Origin: Siniperca chuatsi
Lineage: Eukaryota; Chordata; Actinopteri; Centrarchiformes; Sinipercidae
DNA: 64,000 nt
Assembly (NCBI RefSeq): GCF_020085105.1
Contig: NC_058042.1
Location: 10,119,501 to 10,183,500 of the forward strand
Direction of reading: 5' to 3'
A model generated the notes under the pieces. It was not told the DNA's origin and made no database searches. It saw only the letters and a program-made list of their open reading frames with translations. The position numbers and the translations under genes are program-made. Shown in pieces: positions 35,501 through 50,013 of the stretch (the first letter of the stretch is position 1; every line of letters begins with the position of its first letter).

Positions 35501-38500
35501 GGAACGTCCAGGAGGAACAACAATAATACAGTTTCCGGTTGCACTTTCAAAATAATTTACAATACCATAAATTAATATGATCATGACGAACATTGGTTGA
35601 AAAGTGCCAAATGGCTATGAAGTGCAAGTATTTGGAATAAGCTGGAGTAAACTAAAATGTAAATCTTAATTCAACTGAAGATGCCAAATAGACCTAAGTT
35701 AATGGTCGTGTTTTCCTGATAAATGAACAGTTGCTAATTTCCGGTAACTTCCTGGTAACGTTAACGCCTGCTAACTTTTTGCAACCAAGTAGTTGTGAGT
35801 CACTAATAACGCAAAAAAGGAAAGGGGACGTAAAAGAAACTATATTACGATTTGTATTGATAATAAAGCAGCTACGCAAGTATGGAACGAGAGTTGCTGT
35901 TGTCACCTGTGTGTGTGTGTGTGTGTGTAGTGACACCTATTTAATTAGTATAATTGATCATTTAATTAATTGCACATATGTTTATTAATACTGTATGCAC
36001 CACAAAATCACAATATACACTGAAATGGGACCTGCACATCTCGTAGAGGGGCCCTCTTTAGTTAAAATCTAGTTTTAAGGGCTGTGTTGTTTCAGTATAT
36101 ATTGTGCTTTTAACTTTTCTTGTGTGACACATAATGAACTAGGACTGCAGAGATAATTTCACATTGGGTGGACACATTCAGCAGGCCTCTGTGACCACTA
36201 AACACTGCATGTGACATCTGGAGCCAGTGCTGTTAAATTCAGGATCACTTTGGATGGCGCCTGAGAGAGGAACCTGGTTAACAGTCCCATGACCAATCAT
36301 GCATAAAAATAAGGTGTTTTTTCGCTTATCACCACATGGTAAGAGCTATAAATATATATATAAGGGATTTTCCCATATCAGCCTCATAAGGTCATATGAG
36401 GACCTGACTGTTTATACACTAAACAGAATTTTTCCATAGTCCCTGCAATCATATTGACATCAGTCATGCAAACAAAACATTCACCCTTTACTTTTAGAAT
36501 GGAAAGGAAGGATGAAAATGTAAAAAGACTTGGATATAGAAAATCAAGCAGAAAAAGATATTTTAATCTTCTTACACTCCATCTACAGTGTATTGAATAA
36601 GGGTTTTTCTGTATGTTTCTCCATTCTGGCCTCTACAATTGGCTGTACTGTAAACTAAGTTTGTATGACACTGACGATAGTAAACATAAATGACATGCAA
36701 TAAAATCCCTATTATCTTTTTCTTTCTCCGAAGAGTGTGATGAAAACCTGAAAATTATTATCAGATGCCATCCTGCAGCCTGTGACAGGTCAGTTAATCA
36801 TTGTAGAATGACAAATGAAAGACCATAAATGAACAACAAGATAAATCCCAATTAAATATCAAGTTACATGATAGCCAATACGTGAACTCAAACAGTACCC
36901 CTCTCAGTATTTTTTCATTACTGGATGGTAGCTGGTGGAAATTTTCACTGCCTCCTGTCGCTGTCGTCTGTGTACTCAGTATAGTTCATGATTATTCAGA
37001 AGCCAGAATGGTGCTGAATTCCCTGAGGTTGTTTTCTCCAGTTTGAATCACAGTGTTAGGAAATTAGAACCATGTGATTACTTACTCATAGACGCAGTGC
37101 TTGCAGTGGAAAACAATGACGGTACAAATATTAACATACTAATTTTAATGTAGTGTTGTAGTGAATATGTAATTTAACAGGAACACAAAGGCTGCAGGTG
37201 CTACTTTGGGATGCACAGGACGCACCTCCATGAAATCTAACTTGCTGAGGAACAAATACTGGGACGCAACAAGTGGATTCATGATCCCTGAATGATTAAT
37301 TCATTCAATTAGTCTCTCTTGGTTATAGATGATGCTGCGGTAATCTCACTGTCTGGCATTTTCTAATGGAAATCAGGTAATTAAGTACAAAGAGAGACCA
37401 GGAGGAGGGAGCTCAATTCATTAAATTATACATGATGTTCTCAATGTGAGATGACACTTTTTAGATTGAACTGCAAATCAGTTAATTCTTCATATTGTAT
37501 TTGCTCCACATCCAACACACGTGGGTACAGGTCTGCATATTTTAAAAAAAGTTCATTGTTTTTTAAAATCTATATCTACATTGAGTCCCTGGGATACAGT
37601 GAGGACTCAAAACAACAACAGGAGATTGCACTGTCAGACTGACATACAGTAGGAATCAGATTACTTCTCTTTCTCTTATAGGCAAAAACAAACAAAAGAA
37701 ACAAAGAGGGAGGAGAAGAACACTGTGAGTCATTTGTCACAATGTTACCATGACAACAATCACTCGAGCCGCCTCCTGATCCAACTGCACCCACAGGTCT
37801 TGGGAGAGAAGATATTGCAATCAGTGCAATATCATTCTCGCCATCAGTTCATCATCTTTAAAGAGGCTAAGGAGGCCAAATCTGATTCAGCCTGTAGGCC
37901 TGTAGGTTTTATGGTGTTGTGAGGACTGAAGGTTATTTCAGTCTATAACTGATGGAGGAAAATCAACTATAAAGTTGATCAAGTGAGTCAGATGGGAGCA
38001 TTTTTGTTCCAATTATACACAGGTAGTTTTAAAGTTCACAATTGTTATATCATGAAGTTTTATACTACTGTCTATGGATTACAATAAAATGAAAGTTATG
38101 CATCTACATGAGCAGGGGCGTAGCACAAATTTCTGGACCCTGCACATAGGCATTCTCTGTGGGCCCTTCCCCGCATCCACGGCTGTTCATTCTAGTATCT
38201 TTGTGGGCCATCGTCATGTGAGGGCCCTGTATACTCAGTCCCCTTTTTCCCCCCAGTCCTATGCGCCTGTACATGAGGTTAATGTTAGGATAATGAGGTT
38301 GGATAGAGATAATCTATCAGCACTGTCATAGAAAACATGAGACACAGACCAGATCCCTTTCAATAATGTATCAGTCAGTTTTTTTCTGACCCCTACTGGA
38401 CATTTTATAATATTGCACATGTGCCAAGTCCCTAATATTTCCAACCACCAGATGGTGCAATTTAATCACCAGTCAATCCTGCAACTTCTTGAAACAACCA

Positions 38501-38929
38501 GATCCATTATGAAAGTGATAAACAACCACGGTTAAAATAATCATAGTATAGTGCTTCTTAATCTGGATACTGAGCAACAAAATGCTAGAGGGATACACTC
38601 CTTCATATAATGGAAAGTAATGGTTCAGACGTCCAATCAGTTCTTTAAGTTATAAGCTTTTTATTAAAATCAAGCCCACAGAGAAGAATTCAAGAGCCAG
38701 CCATCATTTAATAGCGCTGATAATAATTATTTTTCCACTCCGAACAGGGATTTCACTGGCAGTTTTACTTGGCAGAATGTGTTTGACATTATGAGGCTAT
38801 TTACTATTTTTAACACAAAAGGAAGGAAAATTAATACTACAGCGTTGCTTTGGCTGCCTTGTAATAGAGACGGCTGTTATTCCTGTTAAAGCTGGCGTTT
38901 AGGACAGGACTCACTTTTTATTCATTAGG
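35501..38929. other. Intergenic DNA between lysmd2 and the L2 remnant
   Basis: AT-rich sequence with a (GT)n run at 35908-35928. From 38113, CAGGGGCGTAGCACAAATTT and following sequence resemble the end of a hAT-type non-autonomous element known from fish, but no opposite end was identified. No exon-like segment was seen. Confidence 0.45.
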
Positions 38930-40222
38930 GCTACCGTCACCCTGACCTCTGTGGTTATGAAGTCTTTTAAGCGCCTTGTGTTGTCCCACCTCAAATCCAT
39001 CACAGACCCACTCCTGGATCCCCTGCAGAGCCAACAGGTCTGTAGACGATGCAGTAAACACGGCCCTTCACTTCATCCTCCAGCACCTGGACTCCTTAGG
39101 AACCTACGCCAGGATCCTGTTTGTGGATTTCAGCTCCACCTTCAACACCATCATCCCGGCTTTGCTGCAGGACAAGCTCTCCCAGCTGACTGGTGACTGA
39201 CTCCACCTGCAGGTGGATCACAGACTTCCTGTCTGACAGGAGGTAGCACATGAGGCTGGGGAAACATATCTCTGGCTCCAGGACCATCAGCACCGGTTCC
39301 CCCCAAGGCTGCTCTCTTTCCCCCCTGCTCTTCTCCCTGTACACCAACAGCTGCACCACCAGTCACCAGTCCATCAAGCTCCTAAAGTTTGCGGACGACA
39401 CCACCCTCATTGGGCTCATCTCTGATGGGGATGAGTCTGCCTATAGGTGAGAGATTGACCACCTGGTGACCTGGTGCAGCCAGAACAACCTGGAGCTCAA
39501 TGCTCTAAAGACAGTGGAGATGATTGTGGATTTCAGAAAGAACCCCATCACCCTGTGTGACTCCCCTGTCGACACTGTGGAGTTCTTCTGCTTCCTGGGC
39601 ACCACCATCACTCAGGACCTCAACTCAGCAGAGACTGTACTTCCTTTGGCAGCTGAAGATATTCAACCTGCCAAAGACAGTGATGTTGCATTTCTACACC
39701 GCCATCATTGAATCCATCCTCATCTCCTCCATCACCATCTGGTACGCTGCTGCCACTGCCAAGGACAACGGCAGACCGCCGTTTCCACCCTGGACACAAA
39801 CTGTTTCAGACACTCCCCTTCGGCAGGAGGACCAAAACCTCACACCACAAACACAGTTTCTTTCCATCTGCAGCCGGCCTCATCAACAAGTCCCGGGACC
39901 CCCACTGACACTGACTCTCATACCCACCCAACCCCCCACTTATAGTACATGTCAATATTTTGCACATTGCACAAACTGTCATTTAACTAACAGTCATATT
40001 GTACATATTCTTTAATATTTTTCATATATTTTTTAGATTCTTTAATATCTTATTGTTATATTTTATATTTATGATTCTTGACCTGCAGTACTTGCTTTAT
40101 AGTACTTGCTTTATATTTCTTATATTTCTACTATGTTTATTGTTTTGCACCAAAATACCAAAGCAAATTCCTTGTATGTGTAAACCTACTTGGCAACAAA
40201 GCTGATTCTTATTCTGATTCAT
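38930..40222 (+). pseudogene. Degraded L2-type LINE (reverse transcriptase and 3' end)
   Basis: Reverse-transcriptase motifs appear in order in shifting frames: [35 protein letters not shown] (motif A), GSRTISTGSPQGC (motif B), KLLKFADDTTLIGL (catalytic FADD motif C) and LVTWCSQNNLELNALKT. Next comes WQLKIFNLPKTVMLHFYTAI, then the C-terminal FHPGHKLFQTL and HKHSFFPSAAGLINKSRDP blocks. Stops at GGTGACTGA, AGGTAGCAC and TATAGGTGA, plus small and larger deletions, make it non-functional. The 3' end TGATTCTTATTCTGATTC resembles the short terminal repeats of L2 elements. Confidence 0.85.
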
Positions 40223-42300
40223 ACATCTTCCCTGAACTCAAATTTGAAAGAAGTAACAATATCTTAACCATCACTAAAGAATATTACAGGTGGTATAGTA
40301 CTTTATTCAGTGAGTGACTGACTCTTGATACCTTTTGCTTGCCTGTTTGTGAATATAGTACATTTCCATTCTCTCGTCACTCTCGTAATCTGCAAGCCTT
40401 TGTTTACCAAGCGCATGAGGTCATGCTAGAGAGGGATTGCTGAGAGCTTTGTTCAGGGCTGACAGAGCTGACTCACTGCAGCACTCATTCTGATGGAAAA
40501 TCAACTACGGGACTGCAAGTGAACATACCTGCTCAAGAACAAAGCCCCTGTGTGAAAGCTGGCGGAGAGAGTGAAGGAGGGGAAAGGCAGAGGGGAGGCA
40601 TTTGGGGATTAAAAACACTGATACAGATGATTTAAAGTGTTCTCAAATAAATATGTTAGTACAAACATTTTTGGAGAGGATGAGAAGACACAAGTTCACA
40701 TCTGTGCATGTACAATATCTGCTTCCTTTTTGCATCACGTTCATGTGGAGGCAAGTCGACTGGTGTGGAGTCAGTCCAGTCCAGTGATGTTTAATCCTTG
40801 TCAGCATCACTGTCTGGGCTACACTTAATCCAACCTCCTGACCAACAGCTGCATTAATATCACAGTTGATCAGACTGACCATGCCAAAGTGCTAAGGAGA
40901 ATATCATCCATTTCATACTCAGTAACTGATGGATTTGTGTTTTTTTTTCATTATGAGCTGGTGCCTTTGCTTTACCAGACTTTGCTGTTTGATGTTAAGT
41001 GCAACTAGTCTCCATTTTGTAATAACTTCTGCTGACGTACGGTCAGCATGCAAGCTAGGTTTTATATGACCCATGAATATCTCCTTTAAGGCATTATCTT
41101 CATGGATTGCCAGACTATGGCAGTGCTTTCTGAACATCAACCTCAAATAAAGACATGTACTAGAAGTCTATTTTTTTCCCAACATGCGGAGGAGCAGTGC
41201 TTATTAATAGTCATGGTCAGAGGGAATAGTTGTACTGTACTTACATAAGCACACAACTGTATATTTTACTGTCAGATTCTGATTCTAGGTTTGGATTTTT
41301 CCTTTGAAATGATGCCTTCTGGTGTGATTAACAGACATGACACAAACCTGCTGTTCTCGTTCTCACTATTCTCATAGAGTGGAAACACTTGAGTCATTCA
41401 CACACACACACACACACCCCTCCTCCCTCCGGCCACAGTTCACTGCCAGCATGCAGTGCAGAGTTTTCTCTGACAGCAGCTCACCGCAGTACTCTGGCAC
41501 AGGAACCCCAGAGAGGGATGGCGTCATATACATTACATCATCTCTCAGCCATGTGCAAACAATCTGAAAAACTGGATCTGATTAAAAGGTGCATACGTAC
41601 ACCACCTAGAGTACCTCGCAAACCAAAAGGCCTGTCTATCAGTCATTAAAAATACAGTTTGAACTTGATGTGACCACAACCAGCTTTAATAAATCTGCAC
41701 TTCAGTGGTTACACACAGTTAGGCAGTTTTTTACCCAATGCCAGCAGCATGTCTCAGGCTGTCTGACGGTCAGTCGACCACTTTGGTCCAGACTGAAATA
41801 TCTCAATGTCTGGTACAGCCATTCATGGTCCTCAGAGGAGGATTTCTACTGACTTCGGATAACCCCTTGGCGCCACCGTCATTTTTGGTTTTTAGTCTTC
41901 ACAACTATTGGATGTATTGCCATGACATTTTGTCATGGTCCCCAGAGGATGAAGCTTGCTGACTTTGGTGATCCTCTGACTTTTCCTCTAGCGCAACCAT
42001 CAGGGCAAAATCTTTATTTATCCAGTAGCCTACTTTGGTTTATGACCAAATACCTGCTAAACTAATGACATTCCCATCAACCTCAGCTGTACTGTGTTTA
42101 ATGCTAATTAGAAAATGCTACTGCATATACGATTAAGGGAGGAAATAATAGGAGACGTGGAGTTTGCACCTTTGTCAACAACTGAACAACTCCATTACAA
42201 CTGAGGAGAGACGAAACTGGGTCAATAATATATACTGTATTAATATATTTTAAAGATTAATAAAACATTAAAAAAGAAAGAAAGCATAGACAGAGTATGT
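40223..42300. other. Intergenic DNA with a dispersed repeat
   Basis: No gene is seen. A (CA)n run lies at about 41399-41417. At 41725-42060 the segment with TGGTACAGCCATTCATGGTC, TTGCCATGACATTTTGTC, CCCCAGAGGATGAAGC and TTCCTCTAGCGCAACCATCA is a remnant of a repeat family I recall as very common in fish. Confidence 0.5.
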
Positions 42301-44481
42301 AAAAACATTTATTGTTGAGGATGTTTTATATTCAGCAGTGGGTTTTACCAGTCTTGTGGCTTTATAATAGTACATATTCCTTGTGTTGAGTATACACCTG
42401 GGTTTTGATTTAAGGTTTAAAAAAAAAATCTCAGCAATGAGTTGTGCAGATTTATGTGGTACACACATAAAAGTGTGTGTGGGTGTGTGTGCATGCACTT
42501 TTGAATTTGAGATGCCATTTTACAATATACATATTATGAATCACAGAATATTCTCAACAAGCCCAAGTAGAGAGAGAAGCAGTTTTCCACTTTAGCTGAC
42601 TGTCATCCAGCAAAGCACAGTAATGTGAAAACAAAAAAGTTCAGGATGAAATACTAGCTGATATGATCATGGAAGTACACAGATATAAAGCACAAAGTAC
42701 TGAACTCAGCCATACAGCTCTTGTCCAAGGAATGTGAGGCTGTTACGATGACGAGCATTTTTGGTCGAGAGAAACATGATGTTCACGTGATGACTTCATG
42801 CCAGTATATTGTTCCTATTAAACATAAACAGTATATACAAGTTTCAAGTAACTCCTGAATTAGTCCTGTTATGCCCATCTCAAGCAGGTTAGTGCACCTA
42901 AGTTCAGTTTGAGGCACACATAGCATGTTGTCTGTAGCATAATAAATGACATGCTACTGCTGAGATGCTGCTGAGAGCCGAGTGAAAGTGTTTGTGTGAG
43001 TAAAATTTCCGATCTGTACAAGACTTTCTATCTGGGAGATGTGGTTCATAGAAACATTTCACAAGTAGTCACAACCTGAGAAGTTTCACACAAACGTTTG
43101 CTAACTATTCCTCACATCTCCCTGAACTACCGGTCCTTACGGAACATTTTGCTATAAATGACCCACAAAATGGAAAAAAATAAAAAATAAAATGTAATGG
43201 CAAGGTGTGAGCTAAAAACAAAAAGTCTACATCATTGTTGTTAACCCACAGACTCCTTTCCCAGATCTGTACTGTGAGGAAGTGACAATAGCTGACGAAG
43301 CCAAAACCTGAACCGATAACCATTAAGTTCAATATTGATACTTTAAGAACTGCATGTGTTAGTCTTTGGCATGGTTAAGCATTAGAGAAACCCAGTGTGT
43401 TGAGCAGACATTTACAGCATAATTTGTAGCCAAGCCTCTCCAGTATGGACTGGGGTTAATATCCTGTTCCTTTTATAGTACAATCCCATTTTTACTTGAT
43501 CCAAAATATCAAAACCTAGTTATAATTTCCTGTTAAGGGACATAAGTGATTAGAATAACCAACATCAGAATTTGAATCATATGAAAACAAGATTTTTAGT
43601 TAGAATAAAACAGTAAAGTGATATAAAACATTATGCATTGATACTTACAGTATTACATTTATATAAAGGTGGGTGAGCCAACATCTGTTCCTAGGCTGAC
43701 TACAGCATGAGGCCAGCGCAAACTTAACTGTTACACACACCAGCCAGACAGTCAAGCTGGCTTTACAAGGCAATAAACAACACCTGCAAACCACCATGCA
43801 GATGGAAAGAAACAGTGATCTCATCAGCAACATTAGAAGCAAAAGTCAGCTTGTTACTACATGGTGACTTGTGTTACCTTATGATAACTTGTGTTATCTA
43901 CAGCTGTACAGTCAGACAAGGTTTGCAGGCTAGTAGTCATGGCCAGGCTATAACCATTCTGTATGCTATCCCCATCGTTTTAATGACAAAAGTCTGCTGC
44001 AGGAATTCCACTGGAAGCTTAGGCCTCAACAGCAACCTATCATGGTAGAAGATACAGGGGTTTCTCAATGTTAGTTATTGTTTTCACAAAGTTGTTGTTG
44101 TTGTTTCTGTTACTTGGTAATTTTTCACGTTTATTTCACATGGTTATAGCATAGTATAAAAGGAAAAAGCAAGTAAAAAGTCTTGACAGATCATATAAAG
44201 GCTCAAAGGAGAAGCTGAAATGAAATGACTACAAACTAATCATTTACACTTTCAATAACAACATAATAATAAACACAAGTATAAACATGTGTACGGGAGA
44301 GGGCAATTCCAGTTATTTCCCTTCTTCTCAGATACATGTTCTGGTTGAGCGCCTTGCCCCACAGTTTGGCACAAGACTAAAGTTTTCACACAGTGAGATG
44401 AGACCAGGGCATTGGCTGAAATTATTCCACACGGTGAGATGAAACAACAGGATTGGCTGGGAGAAAGGTTGGACTCCGTCC
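42300..44481 (-). other. Probable tropomodulin 3' UTR
   Basis: This lies directly downstream of the tropomodulin stop. Candidate minus-strand AATAAA signals are at 44135-44130 (short UTR, about 350 nt) and 42313-42308 (long UTR, about 2.2 kb). No other gene is visible here. Which signal is used cannot be told from sequence. Confidence 0.4.
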
Positions 44482-47400
44482 CTACAGGTCCCCTTCCACT
44501 CGCTTCTTGCGGACTAGAGAGGAAAAGTAGAATGAAAGAGCCAAAAGCATGAATTTTTTACCAAAATCAATTTCGTAAAGAATATAAGAATGAACAACTG
44601 CAAACATGTTACTCAACCTTCAACCTACACAGGCCTGTTAGTTTATCACAAAAACACTAAGTGAGTCATCATGAGCTACACGGTCACAGTTTAGACCCAT
44701 TTCAACAGCGTGTACAGAAAACAAGAAGTGAGATGTCATCACTCTCAAAGCTGTATGATCACACTGTGTCAATCTCCATACTGTTAATGCAGTGAGCGCT
44801 CCATCACACATTTGATGCACTGACACACTTATAGCCACACCCATGCATCACACCTGTGCTACCGCGACTCTGACAGGATGAGGAGCTAAAAGAGAGGAGA
44901 GGTAGTCACTGTGGACTGACGTCTTATAGGAAAAAAACACACCGTAAAGGCAGATCAACTGCTGAGATGTTGGCATTGTCATGACTGACTCTCCCAAAGA
45001 GAGAGATACCAGGTGGAAGGTAAGGTGATGGGCAACAACTCACCCGGCTTTTGCAATCTCAAATTGTTGTGTGTGTGTGTGTGTGTGTGTGTCATACCCA
45101 GGTCGTTGTTCTTGGTGATAGCTGCAGCAGCTCTGGAGCGAGGTCCTTGCTGGTTGAAGTGGTAGCCAAACTTCACTATGCTGTTGTTCTCTTCCAACAT
45201 TTTAGCTATCTCCATCTCTACGGTAGTACCCAGCTGCTGCCTCTGAAACACACACGAATATACAGAGGTCAAGATAGCAACATCAGAGTCAGGACGTCAC
45301 TTTGGTTTATAGCAGAAAAGACTATAAGACTCAGACTTGGACCACAGGGATATGGTTTAACTTATTTTCCACTACTGGAAACTCTTAACTGGTCTTTTAT
45401 GTTTTATTCAGCAAGTGGTTTGTGTTGGTTGGCATTTTCTTCAACGGAACGCTGCATAGCACAAACATTTTCTACTACTTTAGGCTGCGTGAAACCACTT
45501 TATTTAAGAGTGCAAAGACTTCCTTAGTCATAACTTCTCAGTAAAAACTACTGTACCCTAAATGACTACAGCAATAAAAAGAACAAGTCAGCAAGGAGAA
45601 GTGCAAAAAATACTTTTTATCATCGTAATCTTTAATTTCACAGGAATTTCTTCTTTAAGATTTTTATAAACTATGAAGCCGCTGATCATTTCAGATCCTG
45701 GTGTGTGTATGTGCATGTGTGTGTCACAAAGCATCTGGTACCTGGTTGTCTATCTTGATCTCTGTGAGTGTGTCATTGTCTCGCAACGCATCAACCAAAG
45801 CCTGCACCCCTGTCCCGGTGATAAAGTTGGTCTCCAAGTTCAAACTTCGCAATGTCTTGTTCTCCCGCAGCATGTCACTGAACGCCTGGGAGGAGGATGA
45901 GGGAGGAAATAAAGCAAAGACGTAAATATAGAGTTGTGAACAAAGCGATTAAAAGCTCACAAGTCACTCCCTCTCACCACAGCAATTGGGTCGTTACTCC
46001 GTGTTGCCGCCAGGCTGAACTTCTTGACGTGCGTGTTCTTCTCCATGGCTTTGGCCAAGTCCTTCAGCGTGGGAATTGGAATGTTCTGAAAAACCAACAA
46101 AGACACACTGCCATTGGTCCAGGGATATACAAAGTCATATACACACTCTATACTCTACACACACTTGTGTTTATGTATACCTTAATGTTGTTGAGGTTGA
46201 CCTCTGTTAAGGAGCTGTCATTGTTTTTTATCCTCTGCAGAGTTTCTTCTACATTAGTGGGATTGGGAGGCTCATCAAACACTGGGTTCATCTTCTCCCC
46301 TTTGATCACATCTAGAAAAGACACACAGGCAGAGGTCAAGGTATTGTTCCTTTTGGGACGTTTGCGTTAATAGATTTAATTCTATAATTGTACTTACTGT
46401 TGTAACCCTCTTTACTTCCAGTCCCATCATATGTCTGAGTACTGGTGACCAGCGTGTGAACACCCAGGATCGCTGCAAACAAAAGCAAACCATAGTCTCA
46501 GTAGCTGTGGTGAGGAATCAGTGTGTACGCATGTGTTCTCCAGGGTTCAAAAATGCACCAGTGAGTGAACAGTACACAAATCTAGAGGTCATAGCAGACA
46601 AGCGGTGTTGTTTTGCTCAGTGAGCCCTTTAATTCCCCCATCATCACACACAGTAAAGGATGGAGCCTTGGGAAAGAGAGTCAGAGTGAAAGGAGCTTGT
46701 GTTTTACTGTCCGAGCAGAGACTGGGCTCAGGCAGACTGAATGTTTCTCAGAGCTGCAACATTGTGTGTATAGCTCATACAGAGTTATGTTTTTAAAGCC
46801 TTTTAACAAGGACTTCTTAGCTTTCTCAAAAGGAATCTATTCATTCTTACCTGCTAGATCGCACAGTTCTGTATCTGTGGCGCTGGACAGGGCTTCTTCT
46901 AATTCTGGATCAAGGGTTGTGACTTCCTCCTGGCGTGTTTCCATTGGTTTCTGCTTAGGAACAAATGCTTTACCTGCGGAGAAAGAAGGAAAGGGCAGTG
47001 AGGAAATGAGGATTTCAGTCAAATTCTAAACTCAAAGGAGACGAATCAGCCCTCATAAAAGTGGGCAGCCAATAAATTACTTTAACATCAACACAGACAG
47101 AAGAAACAGGTACATACAGGCCAGGTGAAGGTTTTATGAGATTACACAACCTTCCATTTCTTTAACCAACTATAAATGTTGGTTAATGTGACTTATTATT
47201 CTCCTGTAGCCATTCCTATCCTCTTGCCTTGTGCCACAGTCATAAGACTGCATGACTGCCAAGTGTGTGTGCGTGTGTGTCTAAAAGCAAATGGACACAT
47301 TCCCACATAAAGCAACTGTATAATTATTTGCACACATAGGTTTGGAATTAACACGAACACTAATCAGGGCTTGTATGTCGAGTCACTACGCATTTGACTT

Positions 47401-49956
47401 ATTTTGTTTCAGACTGTACACTTCACAGCAGGACCTTGAAATGGTCATCACACTCCTTTGCTCTTGAGCTTTAATCTCTCATTTTAGGTTATTTCTACAT
47501 GGTGCCACACTGTGTGTTACTTGGCTTAACTTAAATTCATTAAATGTTTTATGGTTTCTTGCAATGCACAGGGATTTAGCACAGATCAATTTGTGGATAC
47601 TTATTTTCCCTTTGACATTTATGGTATTTGTTTCTGTTAGTCAGTGTTACAAAAGCTTAATTACTTCCACTGTGATTGAATATTGTTAAAAATATAAAAT
47701 TAATTGAAGCTTTTGTTTAGGCCAGCTTATAATAATGGTAATGTTTCTGACAAGGAGGTGAAGTCTCAACAGAAATGTGCTGTTTAAATAAGTCTGGGCC
47801 TCCGACTATTTTACGCAACATTCCCCAACCATCAGTGGCTCAGACTAGCTGAACTTAGTCGAGCCATGACTGACAACTGTGGTATTGCCATGGTAACCTA
47901 TCTAAGGGAAGAAACAGTAGGAGCGAAGGAAGTCATGGAACAATGACTGGAGTCTAATCTAAACTGCACTGCTGGGTCAACAAACACTTGCACTGGACAG
48001 AGAGACCATACAGTGGGTGCCATTCGTTGCCTTTCTGTGTGCCTGTCTCCTTAAACAAAAACACCCCAAGAACAGGCCCTCCTTCTTTCCCTCCTTCTAG
48101 CAGTCAAGCCAGTCAAATTGTTCAAACTGGTCCCTTGTGGGGGCTCTGGCACTTCCTGAAAGCCAGTAAACAGTAAATACAGTCATTAGGCAGCATCCTG
48201 TGCCAGCGACACTGAAGCAACGTTTAGCCCCTCAGAAGCATAAAGAAGACAGGGCCAAAGTCCTGTCATCTGTATGATCCCACAGGAGCATATATCATGG
48301 ACTAAATGAAGAAAACACATTGGGGTACAACATTGTACAAATGCTGAGGGAAAACAGGCACGTCAATAACGCAGTGTCTGTAGTATCAGGAATATCAGAC
48401 AAATGCAGAAAATTCTGGGTTTGAAGAGCTTTGACTTGAAACTCATAATCCCAGGAGGGAAAAAATGGCACATTTTTTCCAGTCAAGGCAACAGTCATTC
48501 ATGCAAGCAATGCCTTAAGCGTATTTTAATTTGATGAGACGAGTCATTCATCACTGCCATTCATTCATAATACATCATACTGGTGTTGTACATGTTGATC
48601 GCAGTACTGTAAAGTTTCACAAGATGACAGTACAAAACTTAGACGAAACATTGTACGAAACATAGTTCCAGTTCATTCCAATTTGGATCTTACTTTTGTA
48701 ACTTGGAAATGATTTCCATGGGTTATGATAACAACAACTACTCGACAAAGTAATTGCTGAGGTCTGAGAACGCAGTGACATCAGATGAGGCAAGAAATAT
48801 GAGCACTCAGAATATCAGACAGGTTATAAATAAGCAGTTTTGCCAGATTACCTGAACCACAATATTTGAAGGTAAAACAGAAATAGAGCGCACCCAAAAT
48901 GATGGTAATAATCCCTCATTACACAGGAAAACTGTTTACATACAACTACAGCAAGCAAGATAGTTCGGTTGAACCCAGAAATTGGCCTGTAAACTGTTGT
49001 TGATGTTCACAATAAACTGGCTTTCGTTTACTCTTCCAAATAATTTTGGCTAACCTGTGGATTTGTTCAGTATTACCAGATCACAGCAATTGACTCGGTG
49101 AGGTAATGACAGAAATGAGGCCAAAACGATGAAAATATGATGTAATAAACCAGGATAATCCTGTAAACTGAACCATTATTACATCTTGAGCAGTAAATTT
49201 GCAGTAACTGATTGATTGCCTTTGAAGTACCAGTTCCCTGTTGAACCACGGTTGCTTAATGGCAAATGCTTCAACTGTGAAAGCAATTCATAAGAAAAAC
49301 TGATTATTAGGTGTGCATTACAGAGCTACAGTTTGTTTTCATTGGTGCAACAGCCACACCTTCCACTATAACCATAACAAACATGTTTATCAGACCATTG
49401 CCTTGAATGCTCCAATTAGTGTAACAATAAATATTCCTTTGCTCTGACGCATGATGACTAAGTCAACTGTGCCCATTTTAAACCTCGATGGAACCCCATT
49501 TTACATGCCACCAATAATGTGTACCTCTCAAAATACAATCATCTTCCTTTTCTGCGGAAAATCAACTTCAACCACCATCTAGCCAGAACTTCTTAATGTT
49601 AATAATGTTGACAAACCCTGAAGGAAATCAAGGACAAACAGAAGGAATGAACAATAAGAAAGGATGGTTTATAGTACACTAATAATAAGGACTGAGCCAA
49701 TATAAAAACATGGTTAAAGGGCTGCAATGGTTGCCATGGCATTTAAGCAAGCTGTTTTCTTCTGAAATTAGGCGCCCTATTGAAAGGAGACACAAACACA
49801 CACACACACACACACACACACTCACTCATGACCACATTATTTATCAGCAGGGGGTGAGCATAACAAGGGGAAGAGAATCAGCTACATACCAGAGAACCAA
49901 CACAGTGATTTGAGTTTTTCCATGTTGTCATAGGGTGCGCACACACACTCATGCAT

Positions 49957-50013
<57 letters not shown>

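Noticed and set aside
45051-45527. 158-codon plus-strand frame
   Set aside because: It is antisense to tropomodulin exon 8 and starts in a GT microsatellite.
45897-46370. 157-codon plus-strand frame
   Set aside because: It is antisense to tropomodulin exons 5 and 6 and the introns between; no domain.
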